64,000 nt of DNA from Thermococcus argininiproducens (lineage in GTDB: Archaea > Methanobacteriota_B > Thermococci > Thermococcales > Thermococcaceae), in NCBI RefSeq assembly GCF_023746595.1, contig NZ_CP080572.1, positions 496,001-560,000 on the forward strand. Reading direction: 5' to 3'. A program made the position numbers and the translations under genes. Under the pieces are notes generated by a model. That model saw only the letters and a program-made list of their open reading frames with translations, was not told where the DNA came from and made no database searches. Shown in pieces: positions 42,823 to 52,077 of the stretch. The first letter of the stretch is position 1; each line of letters starts with the position of its first letter.

Positions 42823-43668
42823 TTATTTTGGTTTTCTGGCGATTTTTTTCCAATACTTCCATTTTTCACAAGTTAGAAGTTCTTTGCCTAATCTTCTCAG
42901 AATTTTCATTCTGAGCATTAAAAGGGTTCTATAAACTTCATAATCCTCTTCATACCATTCGAGGAGATTTTTAACAGCTTCGGGATCTAGGTGTTTATCG
43001 ACATTAGTTGGGCTTTTGTGGGCTCTTGTGGGGTCTTCGGGTAGCTTTGCCATTTCGGGGGGTATTTCCAGAAGCTCTTTAAGGGTTTCAAAATCTCTGT
43101 TCAGATATTCTTGACAGCCAATAAATAGGAAGTCTTCTTTTCTACTGAGCAAATATTCTTCTGAACCCACCCAATCTTTAATGAATGTTTTTACATGTCC
43201 AATTCCATGCATTGCCTGGAATGCACTATTTCTTATTTCTTCATCCGGCGAGGATAAACTCTTTGCAAGCTCATTGGGAGTTCTAAATCTTTGAAATGCC
43301 AATTTTTCCACAGAATTCCAAGGTCTGTAGTGTCCAGGTTTTCCTTCTCGTTTTCTACTGTAAAAACCACTTATAAATCTATCAATTGGGTCACGGATAA
43401 AGAGAAAGACCTTATCACCTTTGGGAATGTCAGAAAGTTTGATGTGGTGGCGGTGTAACCAAATTTTGTACTTGGGTGTTGTTGTAATGTTGGATAAAGC
43501 TTCTTTTATTGCGGTGCCGCCAGTTTTGCTGACATGAAGAAAGTGAGCATTGAGCTTGCCTTGAGCCCTGTAAAATAAGGAAGCATTATGAATTAAAATC
43601 CATTTTAATGTTTGATTACGCATTGCTCTTTGTATCAGGTGATGAGATTTAGTCTTTACAGTTATCAT
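42823..43668 (-). CDS. Sulfotransferase 2 (Sulfotransfer_2-like)
   Basis: 281 residues. PAPS loop NAHFLHVSKTGGTAIKEAL and 3'-phosphate site FLFIRDPIDRFISGFYSRKR, typical of carbohydrate sulfotransferases of the Golgi/NodH-related type. C-terminal part basic. First of a run of minus-strand glycan genes. Confidence 0.85.
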   Translation of the reverse strand: MITVKTKSHHLIQRAMRNQTLKWILIHNASLFYRAQGKLNAHFLHVSKTGGTAIKEALSNITTTPKYKIWLHRHHIKLSDIPKGDKVFLFIRDPIDRFISGFYSRKREGKPGHYRPWNSVEKLAFQRFRTPNELAKSLSSPDEEIRNSAFQAMHGIGHVKTFIKDWVGSEEYLLSRKEDFLFIGCQEYLNRDFETLKELLEIPPEMAKLPEDPTRAHKSPTNVDKHLDPEAVKNLLEWYEEDYEVYRTLLMLRMKILRRLGKELLTCEKWKYWKKIARKPK

Positions 43669-43732
43669 AGTGCTTCATCAATATTATTTATTGTTAGGAG
43701 TCTATATAATTTATTGATTTATAACGATTCTT

Positions 43733-44737
43733 CTATGGTTTCCAATTCCTTAACTTATCATAATCAGGCTCTGGATGTTCTGTGTAAAAATCCAAACCGA
43801 ACCAGTGAATTACTTTTAATATGTTTTTTACTTGACGCGTGGATAGTTTTTTCTTCCACTTTGTGAGTTGTTTGGAGGTTCCCAAATGTGATTTATCGTG
43901 TGTTGTTGCACTGGGCTTTCTAAATTTCTCATAGACTTCGTCTGGGACTTCTTCATTAATGTATTCAAAAACTTTCTCAATCTCTTCATCGAAATCTGTG
44001 ATCAATTTTTCATATGTGGTGGTATACCACGCATTTGGATGTCTGCTCAGATAAAGGAGGGGTACATAATTATCTAAGCTCCAGATAGTTGCAAGGATTT
44101 CCTCAGGGCTCTGGATTGTAGTGAGTTTTTTCATTAACCATTCATTTTCTTTTATCTGTGGAATTTGAGAAGCTTCTTTTAGAATTGTCTCTTTTGGGAT
44201 AGAGGCAGATTTTGGTATAAAATATCCTCTAGCTCCTGTTTCAAGTTGGGAAGCTATTGTGGCACAAGGGTGGCGGAGTAGAAAATACGTGGCTCTTATT
44301 TTAAAATTGTTAATAATCCATGGCAAAAGTCTATTTGCACGTATAAATTTAACCACCACCTTTGTTGCTAATAGACGTTTTTTAATGGATCTTGGAGTCA
44401 AGGAAAATCTTGGTGCTCGACTTACCGTTTGACCAGTAAAAACGAGATTTAAATAGTCTTTAAGGGGGTTATTTTCAGTATCTGGTTCTAAATATGGCCT
44501 TGGTGGTAGATTAAGCTTTTTTACGCCCGGGAACCATTTTTTATTGAATGGCTCAAATATTGACTTATACTCTGGAAGAGTTTCTAGAAGTTCCATAAAC
44601 CACGTTGTTCCTCCTCGTGGTGTTCCTGCAATTATAATGGTATCTTGGATATTGAACTTATGTTTAATTAATTTATACGAAATCAGGTCAATTGGATAGT
44701 GGATCAAGTTATATCTTCTTATTTGAGGTATTTTCAT
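43733..44737 (-). CDS. Sulfotransferase 3
   Basis: 334 residues. PAPS loop IIIAGTPRGGTTWFMELLE near residue 35, 3'-phosphate region ATYFLLRHPCATIASQLE. GGAGGG before ATG 44737. Member of the general sulfotransferase family; acceptor unknown. Confidence 0.85.
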   Translation of the reverse strand: MKIPQIRRYNLIHYPIDLISYKLIKHKFNIQDTIIIAGTPRGGTTWFMELLETLPEYKSIFEPFNKKWFPGVKKLNLPPRPYLEPDTENNPLKDYLNLVFTGQTVSRAPRFSLTPRSIKKRLLATKVVVKFIRANRLLPWIINNFKIRATYFLLRHPCATIASQLETGARGYFIPKSASIPKETILKEASQIPQIKENEWLMKKLTTIQSPEEILATIWSLDNYVPLLYLSRHPNAWYTTTYEKLITDFDEEIEKVFEYINEEVPDEVYEKFRKPSATTHDKSHLGTSKQLTKWKKKLSTRQVKNILKVIHWFGLDFYTEHPEPDYDKLRNWKP

Positions 44738-44751
44738 GATGAATTTCCCTC

Positions 44752-45618
44752 CTATCTGTACCAGTAATGGATATTCCTTTTCAGCTCTTTTTCCAATTCC
44801 CTGTTGTATTTTTTAAAGTAATTTAACAGTCTTTCTCTAGTGTCTGGGTTCATTGGGGGATATCCGGGGATCAGGTTAATTTTATCAATCCCATATATAA
44901 GTGGTTTGATGATAATTGAGAGTCTGGGAAAATCGTAAGTTTTAATTTTGTGTAATTTGCCTCTGAGAGATTGTATTTCTTTGATTCTGGGCCTTCTTCC
45001 TACATTGGCCTTCTTTTTATGCCATAAATCGCTTTTGAAGTTGGGATCTACTTCTAGAAATTCAAACAGAGTTTTCATAACTTTTTCGGGATTTTTTCTA
45101 AGCTCTTCTGTAAACAATATCAACATCTGGTCTTTTGAAAAGTATTTTTTAAATCTCCTAATTTGCTCAATGTATTTTCCCCGATCTAGGTAAGAATAAT
45201 GCCGTACGCTGATTATGTCACCATTGGATAGCCTTTCTTTTTCTATCTTTATAGCTTCTTCAAATGATAACTTTTCATACCCAAGTTTAACTTCGTGCCA
45301 GTAATGGGAATAAGCTCTGTCAACTGGGTTTCTTAAGATAAAAATGAGTTTGACATCTGGGAGTAATTCATGAATTCTCTCTGGAACTTCCGAGAAATAC
45401 ATATATGATGGGGAAGCTTCTCCTATGGCTTTATAATTTGATGTAGAAGATATAAAATGCTTTTCATACCAGTCTAGACCCTTGTTGTAGTTCAAATCAA
45501 AATAATGAACTTCTTTTATCGAGCTCATGAGTATCTCTGGATGCTCATTAAGGTAGTGATATAGAGATGAGGTTCCTCCCCTTTGAGTTCCACAAATTAT
45601 AAAATTTGGGAGTGTCAT
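44752..45618 (-). CDS. Sulfotransferase 4 (heparan-sulfate-type)
   Basis: 288 residues, close in motif to heparan sulfate N/O-sulfotransferases: FIICGTQRGGTSSLYHYLNE (6-25), KEVHYFD, and the 3'-phosphate site LIFILRNPVDRAYSHYWHE; the substrate loop GEASPSYMYF is present. Acts on a glycan; 14 nt from sulfotransferase 3, likely same operon. Confidence 0.9.
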   Translation of the reverse strand: MTLPNFIICGTQRGGTSSLYHYLNEHPEILMSSIKEVHYFDLNYNKGLDWYEKHFISSTSNYKAIGEASPSYMYFSEVPERIHELLPDVKLIFILRNPVDRAYSHYWHEVKLGYEKLSFEEAIKIEKERLSNGDIISVRHYSYLDRGKYIEQIRRFKKYFSKDQMLILFTEELRKNPEKVMKTLFEFLEVDPNFKSDLWHKKKANVGRRPRIKEIQSLRGKLHKIKTYDFPRLSIIIKPLIYGIDKINLIPGYPPMNPDTRERLLNYFKKYNRELEKELKRNIHYWYR

Positions 45619-45628
45619 TTGTATTCCC

Positions 45629-47059
45629 TTAAATTTTTCCTTTTAATTTAAGTTCTTTAATAACATTTTTTAATTTTTCTTCATTGTTCGTTCTTTTATA
45701 GTAACTTGGACTAACATATTTGGGCTCTCTATTTGCGAATTCTGAATCCTCTTCAAAGATTTCTATTAGAACTCTCCCGTCCATATCATTTGGGATAGGC
45801 AGACCAAAAATGTGGAGAATTGTTGGGGCTATATCGTACACAGTAGGAGGACTATTAAAGGTAATGGATGTTTTAATTCCTTCTCCATAGGGTGCAAAAA
45901 TTCCATGTAAGTCGTGATCACCCATATAAATTGGCTCTATAAGTTTTCCTTTGATATGACGTGACAGTTTTACGCCCTTTTCTGGAATTATAAATAAGTC
46001 GGGAAGTGAATATAAATGGGGCCCATTATATATTTCCTCAGGAGATAACACATTGGAAATCTCTGGAAATTCTTTAAGTGCTTTCTTCACGTGTTCTTTA
46101 ATGGTTTTGTCGGCTAAATATACTCCCCAAGAGGGACTGGATGTCATAAAAGCTTTACGTTTCTGGGGATCAGAGGAGAATGAAATTTGGGTTTTTCCAG
46201 TTTTAACGAACATTTTTATAATTTTTTTAGGGAGTATTTTTCCGCCAAATCTAGCTAAAGTTGCTTTAACGTGATTATATTTTATAAAACCAGAACGGGC
46301 TAGGGCTTCATTTACATAGAAAATTTTGTGCTTAACCTCAAATCCATGGTCACTAGTAATGAACGTTATATCCGCAATATCCATAGCTCTGTCAATAAAT
46401 TCTTTTATTTTTTGAAAAACAGGATTTATTGTATGAACATTCTTTCCTTCTAAAATTTGGGGAAATATGTGAGATAGCCAATCCGTTTCACTGAATACGA
46501 TAAAATACATATCCCACTCATAATCTTCTAGCAGATCATAGTATAAATTAAGTCTAGTTGTTGTGTACTCCTCCACAACGTTTGCATATTCTTGCAAATT
46601 GGCAGCTTTTCTCCAAGAAGAAGGTGGGTCAAGTAAATATTCCTGGTACTTCTCATTGAGTCTTTGTGGGTATATCTCCTGTCGTGGGGCCGCCCAGTCA
46701 GAGACGATTATATTCTCTTTTTTGAATCTAATACCATCAAAGGGATATGTCATTGGTAGATTAATAAGAATGCTTTTCAGCCCATGCATATTGAGTAGCT
46801 CTGATATTCTATAGTATTTCACATCATGAGAAGTTGTGAGTCTTGGTGTAAACGTCTTGAAGTCAATTTTCTGAAAGTCCATAATCCCATGTTTTGCGGG
46901 ATTTACTCCAGTTAAGATTGAAGTCCACGCTGGAGGAGTGTAGGGAGGAATCGTCGATAACATGTCATGGATATTTTTTGTATCTAACCCTATAAATCCT
47001 GCAGTGTTTTTATTCGCTCCATCCAATCCAATTATAACAATTTTTTTATCTTTCTTCAT
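45629..47059 (-). CDS. Type I phosphodiesterase / alkaline-phosphatase superfamily protein
   Basis: 476 residues with the metal-dependent hydrolase fold: VIIGLDGANK (N-terminal Asp), PPYTPPAWTSILTG (nucleophile Thr), FITSDHGFEV (metal-binding DH), and GDHDLHGIFAPYGEG. Such enzymes hydrolyse phosphodiesters or transfer phospho-groups to glycans; no signal peptide, so probably cytoplasmic. 10 nt from sulfotransferase 4. Similar protein at 62710. Confidence 0.85.
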   Translation of the reverse strand: MKKDKKIVIIGLDGANKNTAGFIGLDTKNIHDMLSTIPPYTPPAWTSILTGVNPAKHGIMDFQKIDFKTFTPRLTTSHDVKYYRISELLNMHGLKSILINLPMTYPFDGIRFKKENIIVSDWAAPRQEIYPQRLNEKYQEYLLDPPSSWRKAANLQEYANVVEEYTTTRLNLYYDLLEDYEWDMYFIVFSETDWLSHIFPQILEGKNVHTINPVFQKIKEFIDRAMDIADITFITSDHGFEVKHKIFYVNEALARSGFIKYNHVKATLARFGGKILPKKIIKMFVKTGKTQISFSSDPQKRKAFMTSSPSWGVYLADKTIKEHVKKALKEFPEISNVLSPEEIYNGPHLYSLPDLFIIPEKGVKLSRHIKGKLIEPIYMGDHDLHGIFAPYGEGIKTSITFNSPPTVYDIAPTILHIFGLPIPNDMDGRVLIEIFEEDSEFANREPKYVSPSYYKRTNNEEKLKNVIKELKLKGKI

Positions 47060-47074
47060 GTACTGTTTCGCCTC

Positions 47075-48214
47075 CTATGTTTGATTAGATATCTCTTCAT
47101 AAGCCACCTCATACCTTTTAATGACGTTCTTTAATGAATGTTCCATTTCTGCATATCTTTTGGCTTTTCTCCCCATTTTTTTGACTTCATCCGGGTTTTC
47201 TAGGAAGTATAGTATCTTCTCTGCAATATCCATTTCGTTAAAGGGGTCAATTAAGAGTCCTCTCTCATTATCCCCTGTCATATATTGGGCTCCACCAACG
47301 TTAGAAGCTATCACAGGTTTTCCAGCGGCAAATGCTTCCGATATAACCATGGGGGCCGTTTCTTGGAAAGAGGGCAAAATTAAGAAACTCATTTTAGAGA
47401 ACTCTTCGTATTTTCTTTCTTCACTTATTGTTCCCAGAAATTCAACGTTCTCTGACAACCCATGTTTGGTAATATGATTTTGTATTTGTTGGAAGTAAGT
47501 TTTATCTCTTACTTTTCCGGCAATTACAAGTTTAAAATCTTTAACTTCTTTTCTCACGTAGGGAAGAGCCTTTATTAATGTAAATAAGTTCTTTCTTTTC
47601 CCAATCACTCCGATATAGAACATTCTATTTTCCTCAGTCATGTCTGTGGGGATTTTAAAAAATTCCTCGGGCACTGGGTTTGGAATGTCAAAAATCGTTG
47701 CATTGGTTTTACCGTTTACGACCTCTCTTACGTAGGGGTTAATTGCCACAAGATATTTTAACTCATTTAATACTCTTTTTAGGCGCTTTACATATAGGAT
47801 ATCCCACCCTATCTGACTCCATTTTGGCAGATACTTTTTCTCTTCCCATGTCACTCCGTGTAACGTAAAAACCAACTTATCCACCTTTTTTTGGGTGATA
47901 GCATAGTATGCAAAATCTAGGGAATGAGCATTTATCACGTCGAAGTCCATTCTTTGTATCTGTGTTTTTACTCTAAATGGGTATCTGGACAGGAATGTAC
48001 TCCCTATGGCTTTTTTGGGCTTTTTTATATACACAATATCATCATAGGTTTCATAGTCTTGTTTGGCTTCTGGAGTTCCACTGAGAACTTTAATCGAAAC
48101 CTTATCTCCATATTTACGAAACCCCTGATAGAGGTTAAATACTACTGCAGAAGCGCCTCCAGTAATCTCTTGGCCGATGTATGGGTATGGGCCTGCCAAT
48201 ACGGCTTTGATCAT
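47075..48214 (-). CDS. Glycosyltransferase family 4-like, GT1
   Basis: 379 residues, GT-B fold. N-terminal VLAGPYPYIGQEITGGASAV; C-terminal donor domain with GVIGKRKNLFTLIKAL and the EX7E-type motif LPSFQETAPMVISEAFAAGK. Adds sugars from an NDP donor to the growing glycan. 15 nt upstream of the phosphodiesterase gene. Confidence 0.9.
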   Translation of the reverse strand: MIKAVLAGPYPYIGQEITGGASAVVFNLYQGFRKYGDKVSIKVLSGTPEAKQDYETYDDIVYIKKPKKAIGSTFLSRYPFRVKTQIQRMDFDVINAHSLDFAYYAITQKKVDKLVFTLHGVTWEEKKYLPKWSQIGWDILYVKRLKRVLNELKYLVAINPYVREVVNGKTNATIFDIPNPVPEEFFKIPTDMTEENRMFYIGVIGKRKNLFTLIKALPYVRKEVKDFKLVIAGKVRDKTYFQQIQNHITKHGLSENVEFLGTISEERKYEEFSKMSFLILPSFQETAPMVISEAFAAGKPVIASNVGGAQYMTGDNERGLLIDPFNEMDIAEKILYFLENPDEVKKMGRKAKRYAEMEHSLKNVIKRYEVAYEEISNQT

Positions 48215-48233
48215 AGTTTAGACACCTCAGGAA

Positions 48234-49613
48234 TCATAACTTTAACCTTTTCATTTTAATCCTGAGTTTAGACATTTCTATCTCTTTCAAATGCTCTCTA
48301 ATCTTATTTTTCATGTATGAAACAATCTCTTGGGAGTTCGGGTCATTAATTAAATTATTTCTCTCCTCTGGATCGTCCTCAAAATTGTAAAGTTGATAGC
48401 TGTTGTCCCCTTCATAATAGATCAGTTTGTAGGGATATTCAACGTATGCAATTGCTTTCTTTCTCTCTTTCATGATGTTGCCTACGATCTCGCTCTCCTG
48501 GTATTCATGCTCCGAGTAGAATGCCCTATGTCCCTCTTCTTCTCCACCCATTAAGGGTAATAAACTCTTCCCCATAAATTTCTTCACTTTCTGACCAGAG
48601 ACAATATCTACAATGGTTGGGGCAAGATCCATTAGTGAGACATTAGGCTTAACATCCTGGTATTCCCAGCTTCCACTGTAAAATATCAGAGGCACATGAA
48701 TGTGGACGTTGTAGAGCGTTGGTTTGTCTTTATCGACTCTGTGGGTGAAGTCTTCATGTTCGCCAAATTCTTCCCCATGGTCTGCGGTGATTACAATTAG
48801 TGTTTCATTGAGCAATCCATTCTCATCAAGATACTCGAGGATTTTCTTAATCTCTTGATCTATTGTGTAAATTTGGGCATCGTAAAGGTTGATTAAAATC
48901 TGGGCTTCCTCTGGGGTAACTTTCTCTGGGGCGTTGAGCATCTTGGTGAAGAGCCTTGCTTTTTTGAAGTCACTCACATCTTTGAAACCAAGTTTCTCCA
49001 TTATATCTTTATCTGGGAGGTAGGGATAATGGGCATCCATAAAATGGGCCCATAGAAAGAGTTTTTCATCCTTGTACTTTTCAAGATAATCAATAACCCT
49101 TGCTCTAAGTTCATCCGCCGTAATGTACGGGGTTTTGCGGTTTTTTATCGCCCTGTATTTATCAGCAAACTGAAGGAATCTATAAATCACACTTCCCTTT
49201 GGAATTTTCTTTCTTAACTTTACAGCCAGAGAACTCTTCTTCTTGGCTTCTTCTCCACTCAGAAAGTCGTTGAAAATATCAAATCCCTTTCCATACCCAA
49301 AGTATTCGGATAAAAATGGATTGGAATTTAATCCCACTGTTTTAAATCCAAGCATTTTCATGACTTCGGCTAAAGTTATTCTTCCCGCTCCTATTTTGGG
49401 ACCCTCAAACATCAGGGGATATGTGGATGTTAAAATTGATGGAAACGAGTAGTGTGTGTGCGGGCCGTTTGAGAAGGCCATGAAGAAGTTTGAGCCTTCT
49501 TTGGCAAGTTTGTCTATTGTGGGGGTGACATTTCTCTCATAACCGTTATAGTGAAGGTGATCACCACGAAGACAGTCAATTGTGATAAGCAGTACTTTTT
49601 TGATTTCACTCAT
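48234..49613 (-). CDS. Sulfatase-superfamily hydrolase
   Basis: 459 residues of the sulfatase/phosphonate hydrolase fold: VLLITIDCLRGDHLHYNGY (metal Asp residues), ITADHGEEFGEHEDF, HIHVPLIFYSG. The position of the formylglycine Cys (C/S-x-P-S-x-R) reads YSFPSIL, so a serine-type or non-sulfatase nucleophile is likely; activity could be sulfatase or phosphotransferase. No signal peptide. Within the minus-strand glycan run. Confidence 0.85.
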   Translation of the reverse strand: MSEIKKVLLITIDCLRGDHLHYNGYERNVTPTIDKLAKEGSNFFMAFSNGPHTHYSFPSILTSTYPLMFEGPKIGAGRITLAEVMKMLGFKTVGLNSNPFLSEYFGYGKGFDIFNDFLSGEEAKKKSSLAVKLRKKIPKGSVIYRFLQFADKYRAIKNRKTPYITADELRARVIDYLEKYKDEKLFLWAHFMDAHYPYLPDKDIMEKLGFKDVSDFKKARLFTKMLNAPEKVTPEEAQILINLYDAQIYTIDQEIKKILEYLDENGLLNETLIVITADHGEEFGEHEDFTHRVDKDKPTLYNVHIHVPLIFYSGSWEYQDVKPNVSLMDLAPTIVDIVSGQKVKKFMGKSLLPLMGGEEEGHRAFYSEHEYQESEIVGNIMKERKKAIAYVEYPYKLIYYEGDNSYQLYNFEDDPEERNNLINDPNSQEIVSYMKNKIREHLKEIEMSKLRIKMKRLKL

Positions 49614-49648
49614 ATTCTCTCACCTTTAGAGTCATCTCGGGGGATAAC

Positions 49649-50854
49649 TTATATGTTTTGCGGCATCAGAGAATTATAAATTTGCTTTATATTTTCTCCA
49701 TAGCTTTCCCAGGTGTAGCCGAGCCTAAATAATAACTGTCGACTCTCCTTTTTCATTCTCTCCAGTTCTTGCTGGTTTTCCAGTAAATAGATAATTTTCT
49801 CTGCAAGATCTTGGGTATCACTTGGATTTATGAGGAATCCATTCACGTTGTCAAAAACTTGCTCTGGGATTCCGTTTATGTTGGATGCTATGATTGCACA
49901 TTCACTGCTCATGGCTTCGTAGATTGCTACGGGCTTCCCTTCGGAGAGGCTGGGTAGGACAAATACGTCTGCAATCCCATACCACTCTTTGAGCTCATTA
50001 AATGGAACTCTGCCGGTGAAAATAACATAGTCCCTAATATTTAGCTCTAGGGCCAGCTTTTGTAATTTTTTCTCTTCGGGGCCGCCTCCAACAATGACAA
50101 ATTTGATGTTCTTCTTAACTTCTTGGGAAAGTCTTTGTAAAACTACTGGAATTGCATGCAAGAGGGTTTTGACGTTCTTTCTCGGTATCAGCTGGCCGAC
50201 ATACAGCACTATCATGTTCTCAGGAGTGATTCCATACTTTTGAATAACGATTTTTGAGTCCTCCCGCTTTAGAGGCTTAAATTCATTGGGGTCAACTCCA
50301 AGGCTTATGTGTTCAATTTTTTCCTCAGAGATGCCCAAATTTATTAGGGTTCTTTTAAGGAATTCTGCAATTGTTATGACTTTATCTGCAGCTTGGAGTG
50401 TTGAAAGGACATTTTTTGAGCATATGTTAAGATTGTTTGGGCTGTGTACTGTTACTATGACTGGGGTATTCAGCTTTTTTGCTATGGGGATGCCTCCGTA
50501 TCCGTCAAGATAAGGATGTAAAGCGTGGATAATATCTGGCTTTGCAATTTCCCCTCTCTTCAAGCTTTTCGTGATGAATTTGCTAACAGAATATCTGTAA
50601 AGCTCCCCGGTAATGCAATAAAAGAGGGATTTTGGAAGGGGATACAAAAATCTTGGATAGTATACAGGATAACCATAAGAGAGGTCTTGGTTTGGAATCT
50701 GGGCAAATTTGGAAAATGGGGGAGCGAAGGGCCTTGGAGCTATTACCACAGGGTTTGCAAATTCTAAAACACTGTCAACTGCGCTTTTGTTCCAAGGTGC
50801 CCACGTTTTGTTCACTGGATCTGGGAAGTTGGACGCTAGGAAGAGGATATTCAT
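49649..50854 (-). CDS. Glycosyltransferase family 4-like, GT2
   Basis: 401 residues, GT-B. Motifs: VLYVGQLIPRKNVKTLLHAI and LPSLSEGKPVAIYEAMSSEC (EX7E region). The ATG overlaps the previous gene's stop by 4 nt (ATGA), so translation is coupled to the alpha/alpha-toroid protein. Confidence 0.92.
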   Translation of the reverse strand: MNILFLASNFPDPVNKTWAPWNKSAVDSVLEFANPVVIAPRPFAPPFSKFAQIPNQDLSYGYPVYYPRFLYPLPKSLFYCITGELYRYSVSKFITKSLKRGEIAKPDIIHALHPYLDGYGGIPIAKKLNTPVIVTVHSPNNLNICSKNVLSTLQAADKVITIAEFLKRTLINLGISEEKIEHISLGVDPNEFKPLKREDSKIVIQKYGITPENMIVLYVGQLIPRKNVKTLLHAIPVVLQRLSQEVKKNIKFVIVGGGPEEKKLQKLALELNIRDYVIFTGRVPFNELKEWYGIADVFVLPSLSEGKPVAIYEAMSSECAIIASNINGIPEQVFDNVNGFLINPSDTQDLAEKIIYLLENQQELERMKKESRQLLFRLGYTWESYGENIKQIYNSLMPQNI

Positions 50855-52077
50855 TTGAATTCACCCTCAAGAAGCTTTAATGAATAGGTCAAACAATCAA
50901 GAATTTCAGACGTCATAAACATATCCGGAAAGTTCTTAGAAGGTTCAATCGTTGAGGCCTTTATGCCTAAAAGCTTTGTTACAATTTTAAAGAGCATGTC
51001 GTCCTTTACTTCCTTGGAGAACCTTCTCCTCGCTATCTGTCTGTAAATAGCGTAGCCAAACCTAAATAGTTTATGTGTTAATGCATAATCTCCAATCCAA
51101 GCGCTTTTGAATGAAGTTAGGACATCTGTTGGGAAACCTGGCCAGTTCCCTCTTTCCCATCTAAGAGCTATATCCGGGGTGTTTTCTTTTAAGATGGGTA
51201 GTGATTTCCTTGCATTCTCTAGGTAATGCTCATCCCATTTGGAGGTGTATAGGAAGGATGCAATTCCAAAAGCATAGGCCCCTGTTAGGTAATAAGCAAA
51301 CATGAGGCCACTTTTTGACCAATCAAACCTTCCATTATCTTTTTGGGCCTTTGAAAGCCATTGAGCTCCTTTGAGCATGCATTCTTTGAGCCATTCTTCT
51401 TGAATAACCTCATGAATTTTTGAGAGGTAATAAAGGGTAACCCCTTGATAGTGGATGCATGGGACTTTTAGGTGATGTTGTTGGTTTCCTTTTGTTACAG
51501 TATATGGGAAGGAACCATCGGTCTCTTGGAAATCACATACTCTCTTGGCAGCTCTCTTTGCACCTTCTAGGGCTTCTCCGTCATTAAAAACCTTGTAATA
51601 TTGGGCCAAAAATGCCCCGCAGGTGGCATCAACGTTAAGGTAGTCTGCCCTATATAGCTTGGACTTTAGGAAGTATCCAGGTTCTACCTCGCTGGAAAGA
51701 ACGAAATCTCGTGCTTTTATTAAGGCCTTTTGAATCGTTTCTTTAAGCTGGCTCTCCAAGTATGGTAATGATAAAAGCAGGGCTTCTCCCACAAATGATG
51801 TTACAAGGGCGGATTCTTGATTGTAATTTGGATGGATTTCATTCCATGAACCATTGGGGTTCTGTCTTAGTAAGAGAAAATTCACGAGTTTTTGAATGAC
51901 TTCTCTTTTCTTCTCTCCATGAAGTCTGATTATGGATTTTAGGTATTCAGCACTAACCCTATTTCTCACAATTCCAAACACGGGGTCTTTTATGTATGCA
52001 GTATCTTCTTCAATTATCAGATGCTGACTTGTGCTATTCTCCAATGAGTACAGATATTTTTCAATGCCCTTCTCCAT
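50851..52077 (-). CDS. Alpha/alpha-toroid protein of the glycan locus
   Basis: 408 residues, all-helical with repeated Q-x(2-3)-G-x-W/F patterns (RQNPNGSWNEIHPNYNQ, DFQETDGSFPYTV, AQKDNGRFDWSKSG), as in prenyltransferase/squalene-cyclase-like or glycan lyase/epimerase toroids. HHLKVPCIHYQG may hold active-site His residues. No signal peptide. Coupled with GT2 and overlapping GT3 by 17 nt. Role unknown; glycan epimerisation or lysis is conceivable. Confidence 0.75.
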   Translation of the reverse strand: MEKGIEKYLYSLENSTSQHLIIEEDTAYIKDPVFGIVRNRVSAEYLKSIIRLHGEKKREVIQKLVNFLLLRQNPNGSWNEIHPNYNQESALVTSFVGEALLLSLPYLESQLKETIQKALIKARDFVLSSEVEPGYFLKSKLYRADYLNVDATCGAFLAQYYKVFNDGEALEGAKRAAKRVCDFQETDGSFPYTVTKGNQQHHLKVPCIHYQGVTLYYLSKIHEVIQEEWLKECMLKGAQWLSKAQKDNGRFDWSKSGLMFAYYLTGAYAFGIASFLYTSKWDEHYLENARKSLPILKENTPDIALRWERGNWPGFPTDVLTSFKSAWIGDYALTHKLFRFGYAIYRQIARRRFSKEVKDDMLFKIVTKLLGIKASTIEPSKNFPDMFMTSEILDCLTYSLKLLEGEFK

